NCBI GenBank assembly: GCA_038849555.1
Contig: JAWCMT010000001.1
Location: 62,001-126,000, forward strand
DNA: 64,000 nucleotides
Reading direction: 5' to 3'
Source of the DNA: JAOAIV01 sp038849555
GTDB taxonomy: Archaea > Thermoproteota > Bathyarchaeia > Bathyarchaeales > Bathycorpusculaceae
Of the stretch, positions 17,394 through 25,059 are shown one piece after another; positions within the stretch are counted from its first letter, which is position 1; every line of letters begins with the position of its first letter. The position numbers and the translations under genes were made by a program. A model generated the notes under the pieces. The model saw only the letters and a list, made by a program, of their open reading frames with translations. It did not search any database and had not been told where the DNA came from.

Positions 17394-19116
17394 CCTCATG
17401 CTTCTTAGGCTGGTGCTGTCTGCGCTTGTAACGCTTGATTATTGCCGTAGCAACGATGACCACGGCTAAAACGGGCACTATTATGGTTAGGGCTTGGAGT
17501 ATTGCGGTTTTGGCGGGGTTTGCGACTGTGAAGTGCACGGTTTCCGAGGCTGCGGTGTTGCCGAAGGCGTCGGTGGCGTAAACCGTAAGCGCATACGCGC
17601 CCTCCCTCAGCCCTGTAAGCGTGACGTTGCCATCCACAGGCCTCCGCGCACGCCCATTCAGGCTGTAGCCCATCCAGACCACTGGGCGGTCAACCTTGAA
17701 AACCAGCTGGACAGCCCCCACAGCGTAAGCCTCGTTCTCAGGCGAAAGCACACGTATCCGCGGCGGCACCGTGCCATAGCCAGGCGGCAAAAACCTCTCA
17801 ACCACACTACTCGGCGCAACTGTGCGACCTTGCAATTGGACAAAGCCGCCCACCACATATAAAACATCGTCCACCACAGCGATGCCTGGGCTAAAGCGGC
17901 CTGAAGGAGCAGTAGCGCCTCTAACCCAGCTGTCATTATGCGGAAAATAAACATACGTAACAGGTGGAATATAAGCACCAATAAGCTCGAACGTCAGCAT
18001 ATCAGATAATGCAAAGGCAACTATTTGTTTTGGAGCGAATTTGCCTGTGACTGCCGCGGCAGCCACATACCACGTGTCAGGAGGAGACGCCGCCTGACGC
18101 CAGCTGTCATTCTCCGCCTCGTAAACATGCAAAAAGCCATTAGAAACAGCATACAACTTCCCATCCAAAACCACCAAGGCATTATAAAGCCTCTCGAACG
18201 CGCCTATGGGCAGCGGCGCGCGCCTCATCCACGTATCCGTTAACGGGCAGTAGACATAATGAGCGCCCACACTGGTTACCACATGAACCCTGTCATTCAA
18301 AACGGCGGCAGAAGCTGAAAACTGGCCAAAATCAACATGTGCCCAGGCGTCTTCGGGTAGTGGCGCCCGTGTTTCCCAGCTGTCAGCGGCTGGATCGTAA
18401 GCCTCGTTTACTCCTGTTGGGCCTTCACGGGACATGCCGCTTATGCAGTAAATCCTACCCTGGCAGACGGCTACACCGAAATAGGTTCTCGCCGTAGGCA
18501 TAGCCCGCTTAGTAGCCCACACGCCCGTAGCTGGATCATACTCCTCATTGACATCGAAAACATAAGGCGAAAGAAAATGATAAGGCCCATCAGTGGAGCC
18601 ACCTATAGCGTAGATTTTGCCGTTCGCCACCGCTACGCCTAAGCCGCCACGCGCAAAAGCCATACCCACAGCCCTCTTCCACACACCCACGCTTTCATGG
18701 GATGGCGGTGGAGGTATCGGCGGAACCGTTAGATTAGCCGTTTTAGTTATGCCTGCATAAACGACAGCGTTGTTGGCGAGGGCTTGTTCCGGGAAAGTTA
18801 CATGTATTATGTAGATAGGCGTATAATGAAAGCACACTGAGCCATTTGGAAAAGAGTCGAATGGGCCGTGGCGAGTGGAAAAACCGTCGGGCTGATAGAT
18901 CAAGATTTCGATGCCGTGAAAAACCTCGCCTGCAGGAGGAGCAGGGCTAATCTGTATATCTATGCGTACTTGCTGCCCTATCTCTGCAACATCAGGCTCA
19001 ACAGATAACTCCAAATCAGTGCCGAAAAGAGGCTGAGCAGCAAAGACAAGCGGCAGCATCAACATTAAACTAGAAGCAATTATGAAAATTAACCGTACAA
19101 ACCGCCAATAATACAT
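17371..19116 (-). CDS. surface Kelch-repeat beta-propeller protein
   Basis: A 581-aa extracytoplasmic protein. A signal peptide (LIFIIASSLMLMLPLVFA) is followed by a beta-sandwich domain (about 30-140) and a Pro-rich linker. Six Kelch repeats then follow (about 145-450; each with a GGS/GM.R turn plus EAYDP or YDPA and W), for example VANGKIYAIGGSTDGPYH and DDVLYVVGGFVQLQ. A short Ig-like domain precedes a C-terminal membrane helix with basic tail. The ATG at 19116 is chosen over a TTG at 19131 because TTAAAAA stands close upstream. Adhesion or polysaccharide binding is only a guess. Confidence 0.85.
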   Translation of the reverse strand: MYYWRFVRLIFIIASSLMLMLPLVFAAQPLFGTDLELSVEPDVAEIGQQVRIDIQISPAPPAGEVFHGIEILIYQPDGFSTRHGPFDSFPNGSVCFHYTPIYIIHVTFPEQALANNAVVYAGITKTANLTVPPIPPPPSHESVGVWKRAVGMAFARGGLGVAVANGKIYAIGGSTDGPYHFLSPYVFDVNEEYDPATGVWATKRAMPTARTYFGVAVCQGRIYCISGMSREGPTGVNEAYDPAADSWETRAPLPEDAWAHVDFGQFSASAAVLNDRVHVVTSVGAHYVYCPLTDTWMRRAPLPIGAFERLYNALVVLDGKLYAVSNGFLHVYEAENDSWRQAASPPDTWYVAAAAVTGKFAPKQIVAFALSDMLTFELIGAYIPPVTYVYFPHNDSWVRGATAPSGRFSPGIAVVDDVLYVVGGFVQLQGRTVAPSSVVERFLPPGYGTVPPRIRVLSPENEAYAVGAVQLVFKVDRPVVWMGYSLNGRARRPVDGNVTLTGLREGAYALTVYATDAFGNTAASETVHFTVANPAKTAILQALTIIVPVLAVVIVATAIIKRYKRRQHQPKKHEVKSSNSE

Positions 19117-19208
19117 TTTAAACAATAACAACTTTTTAATCCCCCATCAGTCCCACCTAAACTTTGAAAATAAAAAAAGAGGAATTTTGTGAACCCCCAA
19201 GACATTTT

Positions 19209-19469
19209 TCATTTCAAGTACACGTTGCCGTTACCGTAAACATACATGTAGCAGGGGCCATAAGGGTTCTGGTGCCATGTACCATTTTTATATGTAGGCC
19301 ACACTGTCTGTAATCCCTTCCAGAGGAAGCAATTACCAAAACCTATCAGTACCAAAAGGCAAAGCAAAACAAGGCTGAGGCGCAAGCAGCGTTTTCCCGC
19401 CACCTTCAACAACCCTCCATTAAATTTAGAGGATACACCTAAAATGACATAATAAATAGTTTTCAACAT
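19209..19469 (-). CDS. small membrane/secreted protein, unknown
   Basis: Up to 86 residues. A basic stretch, KVAGKRCLRLS, leads into a strongly hydrophobic segment (LVLLCLLVLIGFGNC), followed by an aromatic, Gly/Tyr-rich tail. A GGAGGG site inside the reading frame points to a shorter start (TTG or GTG near 19405), which would give a clean signal peptide. The Cys after the hydrophobic stretch could be a lipid attachment site. No family recognised. Confidence 0.45.
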   Translation of the reverse strand: MLKTIYYVILGVSSKFNGGLLKVAGKRCLRLSLVLLCLLVLIGFGNCFLWKGLQTVWPTYKNGTWHQNPYGPCYMYVYGNGNVYLK

Positions 19470-19579
19470 AAAAGTTTTTCGCTACAACTTAAAATCAAAT
19501 TCCGTTTCTAAACGCAATATCTGTTTAACCTTTTGTTTTTTTACATCTGTTTAATGGCTACTGGTGCCATATAATGATT

Positions 19580-19800
19580 CGCTCTTTTTCGCGGGCGGTT
19601 GTTTCCCACGTAACCTATCACTTAACTTCACAGTGGAGCGGTGCGCTCCTCTCAGCCAAGCTCTCTCGGCGTGGGATGTTCGTGCCCGCGCCCACTGTGT
19701 CCCATGTTGGGTAAACCCGCCATCACAAGCAGCAAGCTTTGTGCGGCTTGCGGTCTTCCGTTGGGTCCGTCGTCATGGAGTTAACCAGTGGGATACGATA
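19580..19800 (-). ncRNA. candidate structured RNA, family unknown
   Basis: A GC-rich block inside very AT-rich flanks. Read on the minus strand it can form GCAAGC/GCTTGC (loop 8), GGG-TTTA-CCC, CACAGTGG/CCACTGTG closing about 80 nt, GCCGAG-AGAG-CTTGGC (needs a G-U pair, absent on the plus strand) and GGAGCG-CAC-CGCTCC. A TTTATTTTT stretch at about 19805-19815 would be a fitting TATA box. It lacks the RNase P signature GAGGAAAGTC and an SRP helix-8 loop. No convincing protein is encoded. It lies between the small membrane protein and the GNAT gene. Confidence 0.35.
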
Positions 19801-19828
19801 ATAAGGAAAAATAAAGAATTAAGCATTG

Positions 19829-20347
19829 CTATCTAGCGCTTATGTCAAGCTGGTAGGTGACTAAAGCCAGTTTTTTACCCCATGGCGCATCTATTAACGC
19901 CTCGCCTATTCGTTTGAAGCCATTTTTCTCGTAGAAGCGCCTTGCGTGCGCTTCGTCTTTTCCAGCATTTACGATCATGGTTTTTGTGCCCTTCTGCTTC
20001 TGGTCAGCTATGGCTTCGCGCAGTAGTTGCGTGCCTACACCCTGCCGCGTGTACTGCGGGAAAACTATTATGCGCTCCAGCTCTGCTATGCAATCGTCTT
20101 GCAGGGTAACTTGGGCGAAGCCGGCAACTTCTTTGCCATCTAACGCCAGATAGAAGGTGGTTTTTCCCGTGGCAGCCGCCTTAAGCAACTTTTCTTCTGC
20201 GAAGGCATTTTTAGCATAATCTTCGGGAATGCCGAATTTTGCGACGTTATCTTGGTAAACTTGGCTATTTTTGTTTTCTAAAATGGTTAAGAGTAGTTTA
20301 AAGAGCTTCCGTAGGTCGTTTTGGGTTGCTTTTTTAAATTTAATCAA
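19829..20347 (-). CDS. GNAT-family N-acetyltransferase
   Basis: A 172-aa acetyltransferase. The acetyl-CoA loop is IIVFPQYTRQGVGTQLLREA (Q/RxxGxG at about 108-113), preceded by VAGFAQVTLQDDCIAELERI. The end, ARRFYEKNGFKRIGEALIDA, is the usual FYxKxGF motif. The substrate (small molecule, antibiotic or protein N-terminus) cannot be told. Monocistronic on the minus strand. Confidence 0.88.
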   Translation of the reverse strand: MIKFKKATQNDLRKLFKLLLTILENKNSQVYQDNVAKFGIPEDYAKNAFAEEKLLKAAATGKTTFYLALDGKEVAGFAQVTLQDDCIAELERIIVFPQYTRQGVGTQLLREAIADQKQKGTKTMIVNAGKDEAHARRFYEKNGFKRIGEALIDAPWGKKLALVTYQLDISAR

Positions 20348-20445
20348 TTCTGCGTATTCTCCAGAATGCGGCCTTTAGCCGAATATTATCTGTTGCTATA
20401 GGTATAAGAATTCGCATAAAACTCCGCTAAGCATCGCAGCGTAAG

Positions 20446-20522
20446 TGGGGCCGAGGTTGGGATTTGAACCCAAGCAAAAGGCTCCACAGGCCTCTAGGCT
20501 GCCAGACTACCTCACCTCGGCC
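20446..20522 (-). tRNA. tRNA-His (GTG)
   Basis: A full cloverleaf on the minus strand. Acceptor GCCGAGG/CCTCGGC (7 bp), a 3-bp D stem, anticodon stem GAGGC/GCCTT with loop CTGTGGA (anticodon GTG), and T arm TTGGG-TTCAAAT-CCCAA. Histidine identity is backed by an encoded extra G at position -1 (20522) opposite C73 (20449). CCA (20448-20446) is encoded. No intron. Confidence 0.95.
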
Positions 20523-20672
20523 ACTTTCCCATGCTTCTTGATTTTGTGTGCGCCGTGGGTTATGAAGTTGTCGTTCTGGTTTTTGAAAAGTTTTTCGTCT
20601 AGCGACCCCTATTCAGCATGATATTGCCTTTTCTATCGCGGAAAAGGCACTATTAGACGGTTCGCCAAATAT

Positions 20673-21053
20673 TTACTCCAACTTGAAAACTATTGCAAGC
20701 TTCTTCCGCTTTAAATCTTCAACTACGTGCACCCACGCGGCAGGCATGGCTTCTTTCTCATCCTCCGTCAACCGCCGCACAGTCAAATCCCTGTTAACAT
20801 GAAACGCTTGGCTGCACGCTGTGCAAGTCTGATAGGGAAAAAGCTCTTCCAACGGCTTCGTTACTTTCTGCTTCACGCCGCAATTAGGGCATCGCTGCAC
20901 CGCAAACTTTTCGCTCCGTTTGGCTCTTGCCGCTTTCACTTCAACATAGCGCTCCAACTCTTCCCAAGAAGAGTATATGCGGTGCAGGGGAGAATCGCTT
21001 TTCTGCCAAATTTCCCTAAGCATACTCAATAATGCTTTTTTCTCATTCACCAA
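20673..21053 (-). CDS. zinc-ribbon protein, unknown
   Basis: A 126-residue protein with a helical N-terminus (about 1-45) and one zinc ribbon (CPNCG...CTACS, about 54-82). A C-terminal LTEDEKEAMPAAWVHVVEDL section ends in a short strand. The start is TTG at 21053 or GTG at 21050; neither has a strong ribosome site. It sits alone between tRNA-His and the membrane HhH protein. A nucleic-acid or protein-binding role is possible; no family was recognised. Confidence 0.6.
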   Translation of the reverse strand: MVNEKKALLSMLREIWQKSDSPLHRIYSSWEELERYVEVKAARAKRSEKFAVQRCPNCGVKQKVTKPLEELFPYQTCTACSQAFHVNRDLTVRRLTEDEKEAMPAAWVHVVEDLKRKKLAIVFKLE

Positions 21054-21258
21054 TTATGTCTTCCCCACACACGTGTTGGTGAGCAAGCATAACAAAAGCA
21101 GAGACGCATAACCATTCAGCCTATTTGCGCCTAACTGTCGCCTACCATTACTTTATGCCCGCAGAAAGCTTAAATTTTTCTATCCTACATGCACGAAGCC
21201 ATGATTTTGAAAAGCGAAAAAGAAGGAAAATTACGCTTCTATACGGTTAAGCGCCAAC

Positions 21259-22377
21259 TTAGGTTTTTGCGAATCTTATCCATGAATCTATAGCTTCAAT
21301 TGTCGGCTTATCCGCTTCAGTCATCTTGCCCTCAGCAACATACGCCTTGACAATTAAGCTGATTTTTCTACCAAGCTCAAAGGTATCCTGCGCTGCCAGC
21401 TCCTTCCTATTCGTGACACCTGCTTCTTCCAGCAAAACTAGGTCTTTCTCTTTAATCCCAGGAACCATCGCAAGCTGAGCTCTTCCCTGCAGCTTCTCCA
21501 CAGTTTTCTCGGACATGCCTGTTTTCGCCGCGATTAAGGATGGGTCCGTCGTAACTAGTTCGCCTACCGTTGTTATTCCTATTGCCCGCAAGTCTTTCCC
21601 AGTGCTTTCACCTATGCCTCTAACGTCTTCTATGCTGTTTTGACTTGACAGCAACGGTTTAGGCCCAACAAACTCCAATTCCAATCGCTCTATCTTCGAT
21701 TTTACTTCTGCAATTTCCTCTTCCTGCTGCAAAACGGCTTTCTCAGTCTTCTTATTTCGCTCCTCATGCTTATCCATAACGCTTTCGATCCGCGCAAGCT
21801 GCCCAGCTAAATCATTCTTCGCCTCAGCCAAGTTTTTAGTAAACGCATTAGCCAAGTTTGCATTGGCCTTTTTCATCTCTTCACTTTGCTCCGTAAACTG
21901 CCGTGTCATGCTTACTTTTACAGCTGCTAATTCGCCCTCGAATTTTTTAGCCAAATCCTCATGCGCTTGCTTGAGCAGTTCCTCTTGTCGGCCAAATGCC
22001 TTTGCGACATCTTTGCGCATGCTGTTCAAGCTTTCGTCAACCAAGAAAACCCTCGCTTGTAGGCTCTCCAGAATCTGCTGCTGTACCTTTTGGCCGCTTT
22101 CTAAATTGTTTATTCTGGCATCCATCTTGGCTAGTAACTCCTTAGTTGATAGTTCAGCGATTAGCGTGTGAGTAGTCGCGCCAAGAAACGCCAAGGTCGC
22201 AACTAAGGTAATTAACAGGTAAGACCAAACAGGGATTCCTAATCGTATGCCACTACTTAAGAAGGGTTGGAAGACGCCGGTCAGCCCCACGTCAGCCCAT
22301 AGTACTATTGCGTGCACCGCGAGCAAACCTGCAAGAAAAGTGAAGAAGCCTAATATCCAGATGGCTGGTCCTCTCAA
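21259..22377 (-). CDS. membrane-anchored coiled-coil protein with helix-hairpin-helix domain
   Basis: 372 residues. Two membrane helices (about 5-30 and 48-70) are followed by a long charged coiled coil (about 75-235, rich in Glu/Lys/Gln). The C-terminal domain has helix-hairpin-helix repeats of the DUF4332/Rad51-N kind (SIEDVRGIGESTGKDLRAIG, then MVPGIKEKDLVLLEEAG). Such a domain usually binds DNA or protein, so a tether between membrane and nucleoid is an appealing inference. Start TTG at 22377 with GAGGA 8 nt upstream and TATA ATTATATAAC at about 22395-22404. A perfect palindrome sits right behind that TATA box. Confidence 0.72.
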   Translation of the reverse strand: MRGPAIWILGFFTFLAGLLAVHAIVLWADVGLTGVFQPFLSSGIRLGIPVWSYLLITLVATLAFLGATTHTLIAELSTKELLAKMDARINNLESGQKVQQQILESLQARVFLVDESLNSMRKDVAKAFGRQEELLKQAHEDLAKKFEGELAAVKVSMTRQFTEQSEEMKKANANLANAFTKNLAEAKNDLAGQLARIESVMDKHEERNKKTEKAVLQQEEEIAEVKSKIERLELEFVGPKPLLSSQNSIEDVRGIGESTGKDLRAIGITTVGELVTTDPSLIAAKTGMSEKTVEKLQGRAQLAMVPGIKEKDLVLLEEAGVTNRKELAAQDTFELGRKISLIVKAYVAEGKMTEADKPTIEAIDSWIRFAKT

Positions 22378-22405
22378 GTTTCATTCCTCAAAGGGTTATA
22401 TAATT

Positions 22406-22425
22406 AGATGTAAACATTTACATCT
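22406..22425. promoter_or_regulatory. 20-bp perfect palindrome next to a TATA box
   Basis: AGATGTAAACATTTACATCT: 9-bp arms around a 2-base centre, directly upstream of the likely TATA box of the 22377 gene. This is where archaeal activators or repressors bind. No regulator gene is adjacent. Confidence 0.55.
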
Positions 22426-22601
22426 TGTTTATTTTTAAGTTTTTCTTTAATGGCTTTTTACTTGAACGCGGAGTTTATTAATTAAAGTGAAAAATTAGTT
22501 TCGTAAACTGAGCGCAACCTAAAACAGCTGCCTTAAATTAGAATTCTTTTATACGTTGCTTGCGCGTAATTATCCCTATTGCATAAGGCAGGTGAGCCGC
22601 T

Positions 22602-23153
22602 TTGACGCTGGATCACTTTATACTTCCAAAAGAGATTGTAATAGACGCCGCAGGCTGGAGTGATCTTCTTTTAGGCGTGGTGGTTGGGGCGCTTAAGCCG
22701 CCAGATCGGCGGTACATGGAACGTCGGATTCCTACTGCTTCGTTTCAGCCTCCGAACTTTAAGAATAAGCGGTATCTGCTGGATGCTGTGAAAATCGCTG
22801 ATGAGATAATTGAGGTTATGCGTCCTGATGAAGAAACCCATTTCAAAGTTTCCACGGCTTATGTCCTTTCAAGCGTCCGCAAGCATTTGCTGGATCAAGG
22901 GTTTAGGGTGGAAAAAACGGAAGTTACAGGTGAACTTCGCGGCATGGTTGAAAGGGGCTATGCACGCTGGTGCAGTGAAGTTGGTATCCCAGAAGAGGTA
23001 GTGAACAGCAAGAAGCGCTTTTGGGCCATGCTAAAGTGGGTTGCTGAGAAGCCGCGTTTGCGAGAAAGCCTTGTGAAGACTGGTTGGGCGAGTTGGGAGC
23101 GGAAATGGCGAAACGAAATTTTTAAGCCTGTTAACTTGCCTAGTTTAGAATGA
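22602..23153 (+). CDS. conserved-looking protein, unknown function
   Basis: 183 aa. The N-terminal half has an alpha/beta look (EIVIDAAGWSDLLLGVVVGA). The C-terminal half is helical and rich in Trp, Arg and Lys (RFWAMLKWVAEKPRLRESL; WASWERKWRNEIF). The start is TTG at 22602 with GGTGAG 8 nt upstream, which fixes the frame. It is convergent with the following small gene. The aspartate in VIDAAG resembles an RNase H-fold strand end, but this is too weak to name it. Confidence 0.6.
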   Translation: MTLDHFILPKEIVIDAAGWSDLLLGVVVGALKPPDRRYMERRIPTASFQPPNFKNKRYLLDAVKIADEIIEVMRPDEETHFKVSTAYVLSSVRKHLLDQGFRVEKTEVTGELRGMVERGYARWCSEVGIPEEVVNSKKRFWAMLKWVAEKPRLRESLVKTGWASWERKWRNEIFKPVNLPSLE

Positions 23154-23156
23154 CTT

Positions 23157-23450
23157 TCACAGCTGTTTCTTCTGTTTTGCTTCTTGCAGTTTTGCCCATT
23201 CCTGCTTGATTTGAGCGGTTATGGCGTCTATATTTTTTGGTTCTGTGAGGTCTTGTATTACATTGTCTAATTCATATTTGATTAGGGAAGCAACTTCAGC
23301 TGCGCGGAGAGGTTCAATTCTTGCTGCTTGGTATGTTTTTAGTGCGCGTAAACCAAACTTGACCATTAAACTTTGAAGCTGTGCTCTCAGGTTTGCTAGT
23401 TCGTCGCGGCTCTCTTGCATTAGTTGATTAAAATCTTCTGGCGATGACAT
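23157..23450 (-). CDS. small helical protein, unknown
   Basis: 97 residues, start ATG at 23450 behind GAGGAG, with TATATTTAAA at about 23495-23504. Mostly helical (FNQLMQESRDELANLRAQLQ; AAEVASLIKYELDNVIQDL) with a Lys/Gln tail. The open frame runs on upstream to 23669, but that part crosses the repeat at 23593 and has no ribosome site, so it was left out. No family recognised. Confidence 0.5.
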   Translation of the reverse strand: MSSPEDFNQLMQESRDELANLRAQLQSLMVKFGLRALKTYQAARIEPLRAAEVASLIKYELDNVIQDLTEPKNIDAITAQIKQEWAKLQEAKQKKQL

Positions 23451-23592
23451 TTCTTTCTCCTCAAAGTGCCATTGCTTTAGAGCTATCCATGCTTCTCGTT
23501 TAAATATACCTTTCCTTTTTTGCAGATAACTTATTGTTACCGTTCTTGCTGCTTTACTGCTTTTTCTGTGCGTACTTACTGCCCGATAGACC

Positions 23593-23697
23593 CTCTCTAT
23601 TGTTTTCTGCATTGTTTGGTTGATAGGCTTCGGCTTAAGCAGCGACCTACCCTCTATAGGTTTCTGCAATGATTGGCTAATAGCCGCTAAATATGAA
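23593..23697. repeat. dispersed repeat, copy A
   Basis: Two imperfect units 57 nt apart, each with CTCTAT..G.TTTCTGCA followed by a GGCTAATAGCC-type palindrome. It closely matches copy B at 60116-60222; the second units agree at about 44 of 49 positions. It lies in a 396-bp gap between the small helical gene and vapC that otherwise holds no gene. Confidence 0.7.
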
Positions 23698-23846
23698 GGC
23701 TCTCTTGTGAAAAGATCGTGTCTTTGATTAAGTGGTGAAAATATGCGCCGAACTTTTGCAGCTATTTTTCAAGTTGGCGGTCTTTTTTGTGCGTATTGGT
23801 GTCTGCGTGGTTTTTCTTGTGCAATAATAGCGTCTTTGATAGTTGC

Positions 23847-24290
23847 TTAAAGTGCTCTGGCTGTTTGTTCTGGTGTTAAAATCCTTAGGCTACGTATGCG
23901 CTTGTAATGCTTCAGGTTTCTGGTAACCAGTGCCATGCCGTTAACCTTGCAGATGCAGCCAACAAAGAGGTCTCTTATTTCGATTGGTTCCCCGCGTTTT
24001 CTTAAATCAGCCAAAACACGTCCCGCCTCTACTGCACTTTCATAATTAAAATCTACAACTTCCATTTGACTGAGAAACTCCTCGGTGCACTGGGCGAGCT
24101 GGGCTTTTTCAAGTGCTAAATATGCACCGAACCATATTTCGAACGCGTTTATGCTGGTTATGCAAGCATTAAGCTTCTTCTCAAAGACACATTCCATGAC
24201 ACGTCTGACTTCAGGCGAGGGTTTTCTTAGATAGTCTATTAGAATGTCGGTGTCTAGGCAAACGCGAGTTAGGCTTTCCAAGTTGACCAC
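23847..24290 (-). CDS. vapC: VapC-family PIN-domain toxin
   Basis: A 147-aa PIN RNase, the toxin of a type II toxin-antitoxin pair. Acidic residues appear in the expected order: LDTDILIDYLR (Asp about 13/15), INAFEIWFGAY (Glu), IEIRDLFVGCI (Asp near 104) and VTRNLKHYKRI with the terminal Asn. The N-terminus overlaps the AbrB-type antitoxin by 22 nt, the standard antitoxin-first order. The cleavage target (often tRNA) is not predictable. Confidence 0.9.
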   Translation of the reverse strand: MVNLESLTRVCLDTDILIDYLRKPSPEVRRVMECVFEKKLNACITSINAFEIWFGAYLALEKAQLAQCTEEFLSQMEVVDFNYESAVEAGRVLADLRKRGEPIEIRDLFVGCICKVNGMALVTRNLKHYKRIRSLRILTPEQTARAL

Positions 24291-24514
24291 AGTTTTCGGA
24301 TTTCTTTCATGAACTCTTCAGGATCTTCAGGATATTCCTTCCAGCAGCCAGCGAACGATAAAAGGTTCCGCGGTTTGCTTACTTTCTCCAAAACAATAAC
24401 CTCACCTTTATCTACGACTTTGAATTCGTCGCCTACTTTAACGCCGACTCTCTTACGAACTTCCTTCGGAATTGTCACCTGATATTTGCGGGTGACTTTT
24501 GTTTTCGATGCCAA
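24269..24514 (-). CDS. vapB: AbrB-family antitoxin (VapB)
   Basis: 81 residues. The N-terminal SpoVT/AbrB swapped-hairpin domain KVTRKYQVTIPKEVRKRVGV is followed by GDEFKVVDKGEVIVLEKV. The C-terminal tail (WKEYPEDPEEFMKEIRKLW) would wrap the VapC toxin. It is expected to autoregulate the pair. Start ATG at 24514. Confidence 0.9.
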   Translation of the reverse strand: MASKTKVTRKYQVTIPKEVRKRVGVKVGDEFKVVDKGEVIVLEKVSKPRNLLSFAGCWKEYPEDPEEFMKEIRKLWSTWKA

Positions 24515-24569
24515 ATGAACACCGTACTACAAAAGAGTAGTGCAAAGCAATTAAACTTTGCGGAGCACA

Positions 24570-24968
24570 TCACGGTGGAGGGCGCTTCTGAGCGTACTGA
24601 TATCTGCGGGGCTTTCCCTCACGAGTCAAAACGCCGTCTTTCACCAAATCAATCAGCGCGTGCGCCACAGCGGTGCGGTCGTAGTGGAAGCCTCGGCGTG
24701 CCATTTCGCTGTGGACTTCGCTTAAGCCTCGCGGCTGGCTGAACCAGTTTTCTTCCCAGAGTTTTTGGATTACGCCTTTGCATGTTTCTGCGCGTGGTGG
24801 CGGTGGCTGGCGCTCGGTGAAGCTGGCGGTTTTCATGCGTTCCGTGACTGTGGCGAGTATGCGGTCGACGGCTGCTTGTAGCTGGTCTTCTTGGGATTCG
24901 ATTTCGAATTCTATGTCGCCTATTTTCATTTTTACGCGTATTGGGGGTTTTTGCGGGGTTTCTGGCAA
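24570..24968 (-). CDS. winged-helix protein with an IGD-type N-terminal domain
   Basis: 132 aa. The N-terminal 45 residues (VKMKIGDIEFEIESQEDQL) resemble the start of the membrane protein at 36288 (SLRIGEVQIEMEGTHDEIAK). A Pro-rich linker leads to a winged helix (about 62-125: GVIQKLWEENWF, GLSEVHSEMARRG, TAVAHALIDLVKDGVLTREG). It is divergent from nurA-herA with about 90 bp between them and may regulate that operon or itself. Function not known. Confidence 0.65.
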   Translation of the reverse strand: MPETPQKPPIRVKMKIGDIEFEIESQEDQLQAAVDRILATVTERMKTASFTERQPPPPRAETCKGVIQKLWEENWFSQPRGLSEVHSEMARRGFHYDRTAVAHALIDLVKDGVLTREGKPRRYQYAQKRPPP

Positions 24969-24991
24969 TTTTCCACCTGTTGATTATTGTA

Positions 24992-25036
24992 TTGTGCAAG
25001 ATGTGCATGCACAACACTTAAATAGCACATTTAAAC
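24992..25036. promoter_or_regulatory. divergent promoter region with palindrome (nurA side)
   Basis: The palindrome TGTGCATGCACA (25002-25013) is flanked by TTGTGC (24992-24997) and by the AT boxes TTAAATA and TTTAAA (25018-25034). The CATTTAAAC box is about 26 nt before the GTG at 25060, which suggests a leaderless nurA mRNA and an operator serving one or both divergent genes. Confidence 0.4.
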
Positions 25037-25059
25037 CTTATTGGCTATTGGTGAATTTA

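Noticed and set aside
19621..19635. GAAGTTAAG on the minus strand, as in 5S rRNA
   Set aside because: Only nine bases match. The preceding CCGAAC region and the helix I/loop A layout of 5S rRNA are missing.
19564..19836. 90-codon open frame on the plus strand over the GC-rich segment
   Set aside because: Composition is unlike neighbouring proteins, there is no ribosome site and no family resemblance. The interval folds better as RNA.
23451..23669. Longer start for the small helical gene at 23669
   Set aside because: It crosses repeat copy A; the ATG at 23450 has GAGGAG and a TATA box upstream.
24778..25059. N-terminal extension of nurA to 24778
   Set aside because: It runs through the divergent winged-helix gene and the promoter region and adds no NurA-like sequence.
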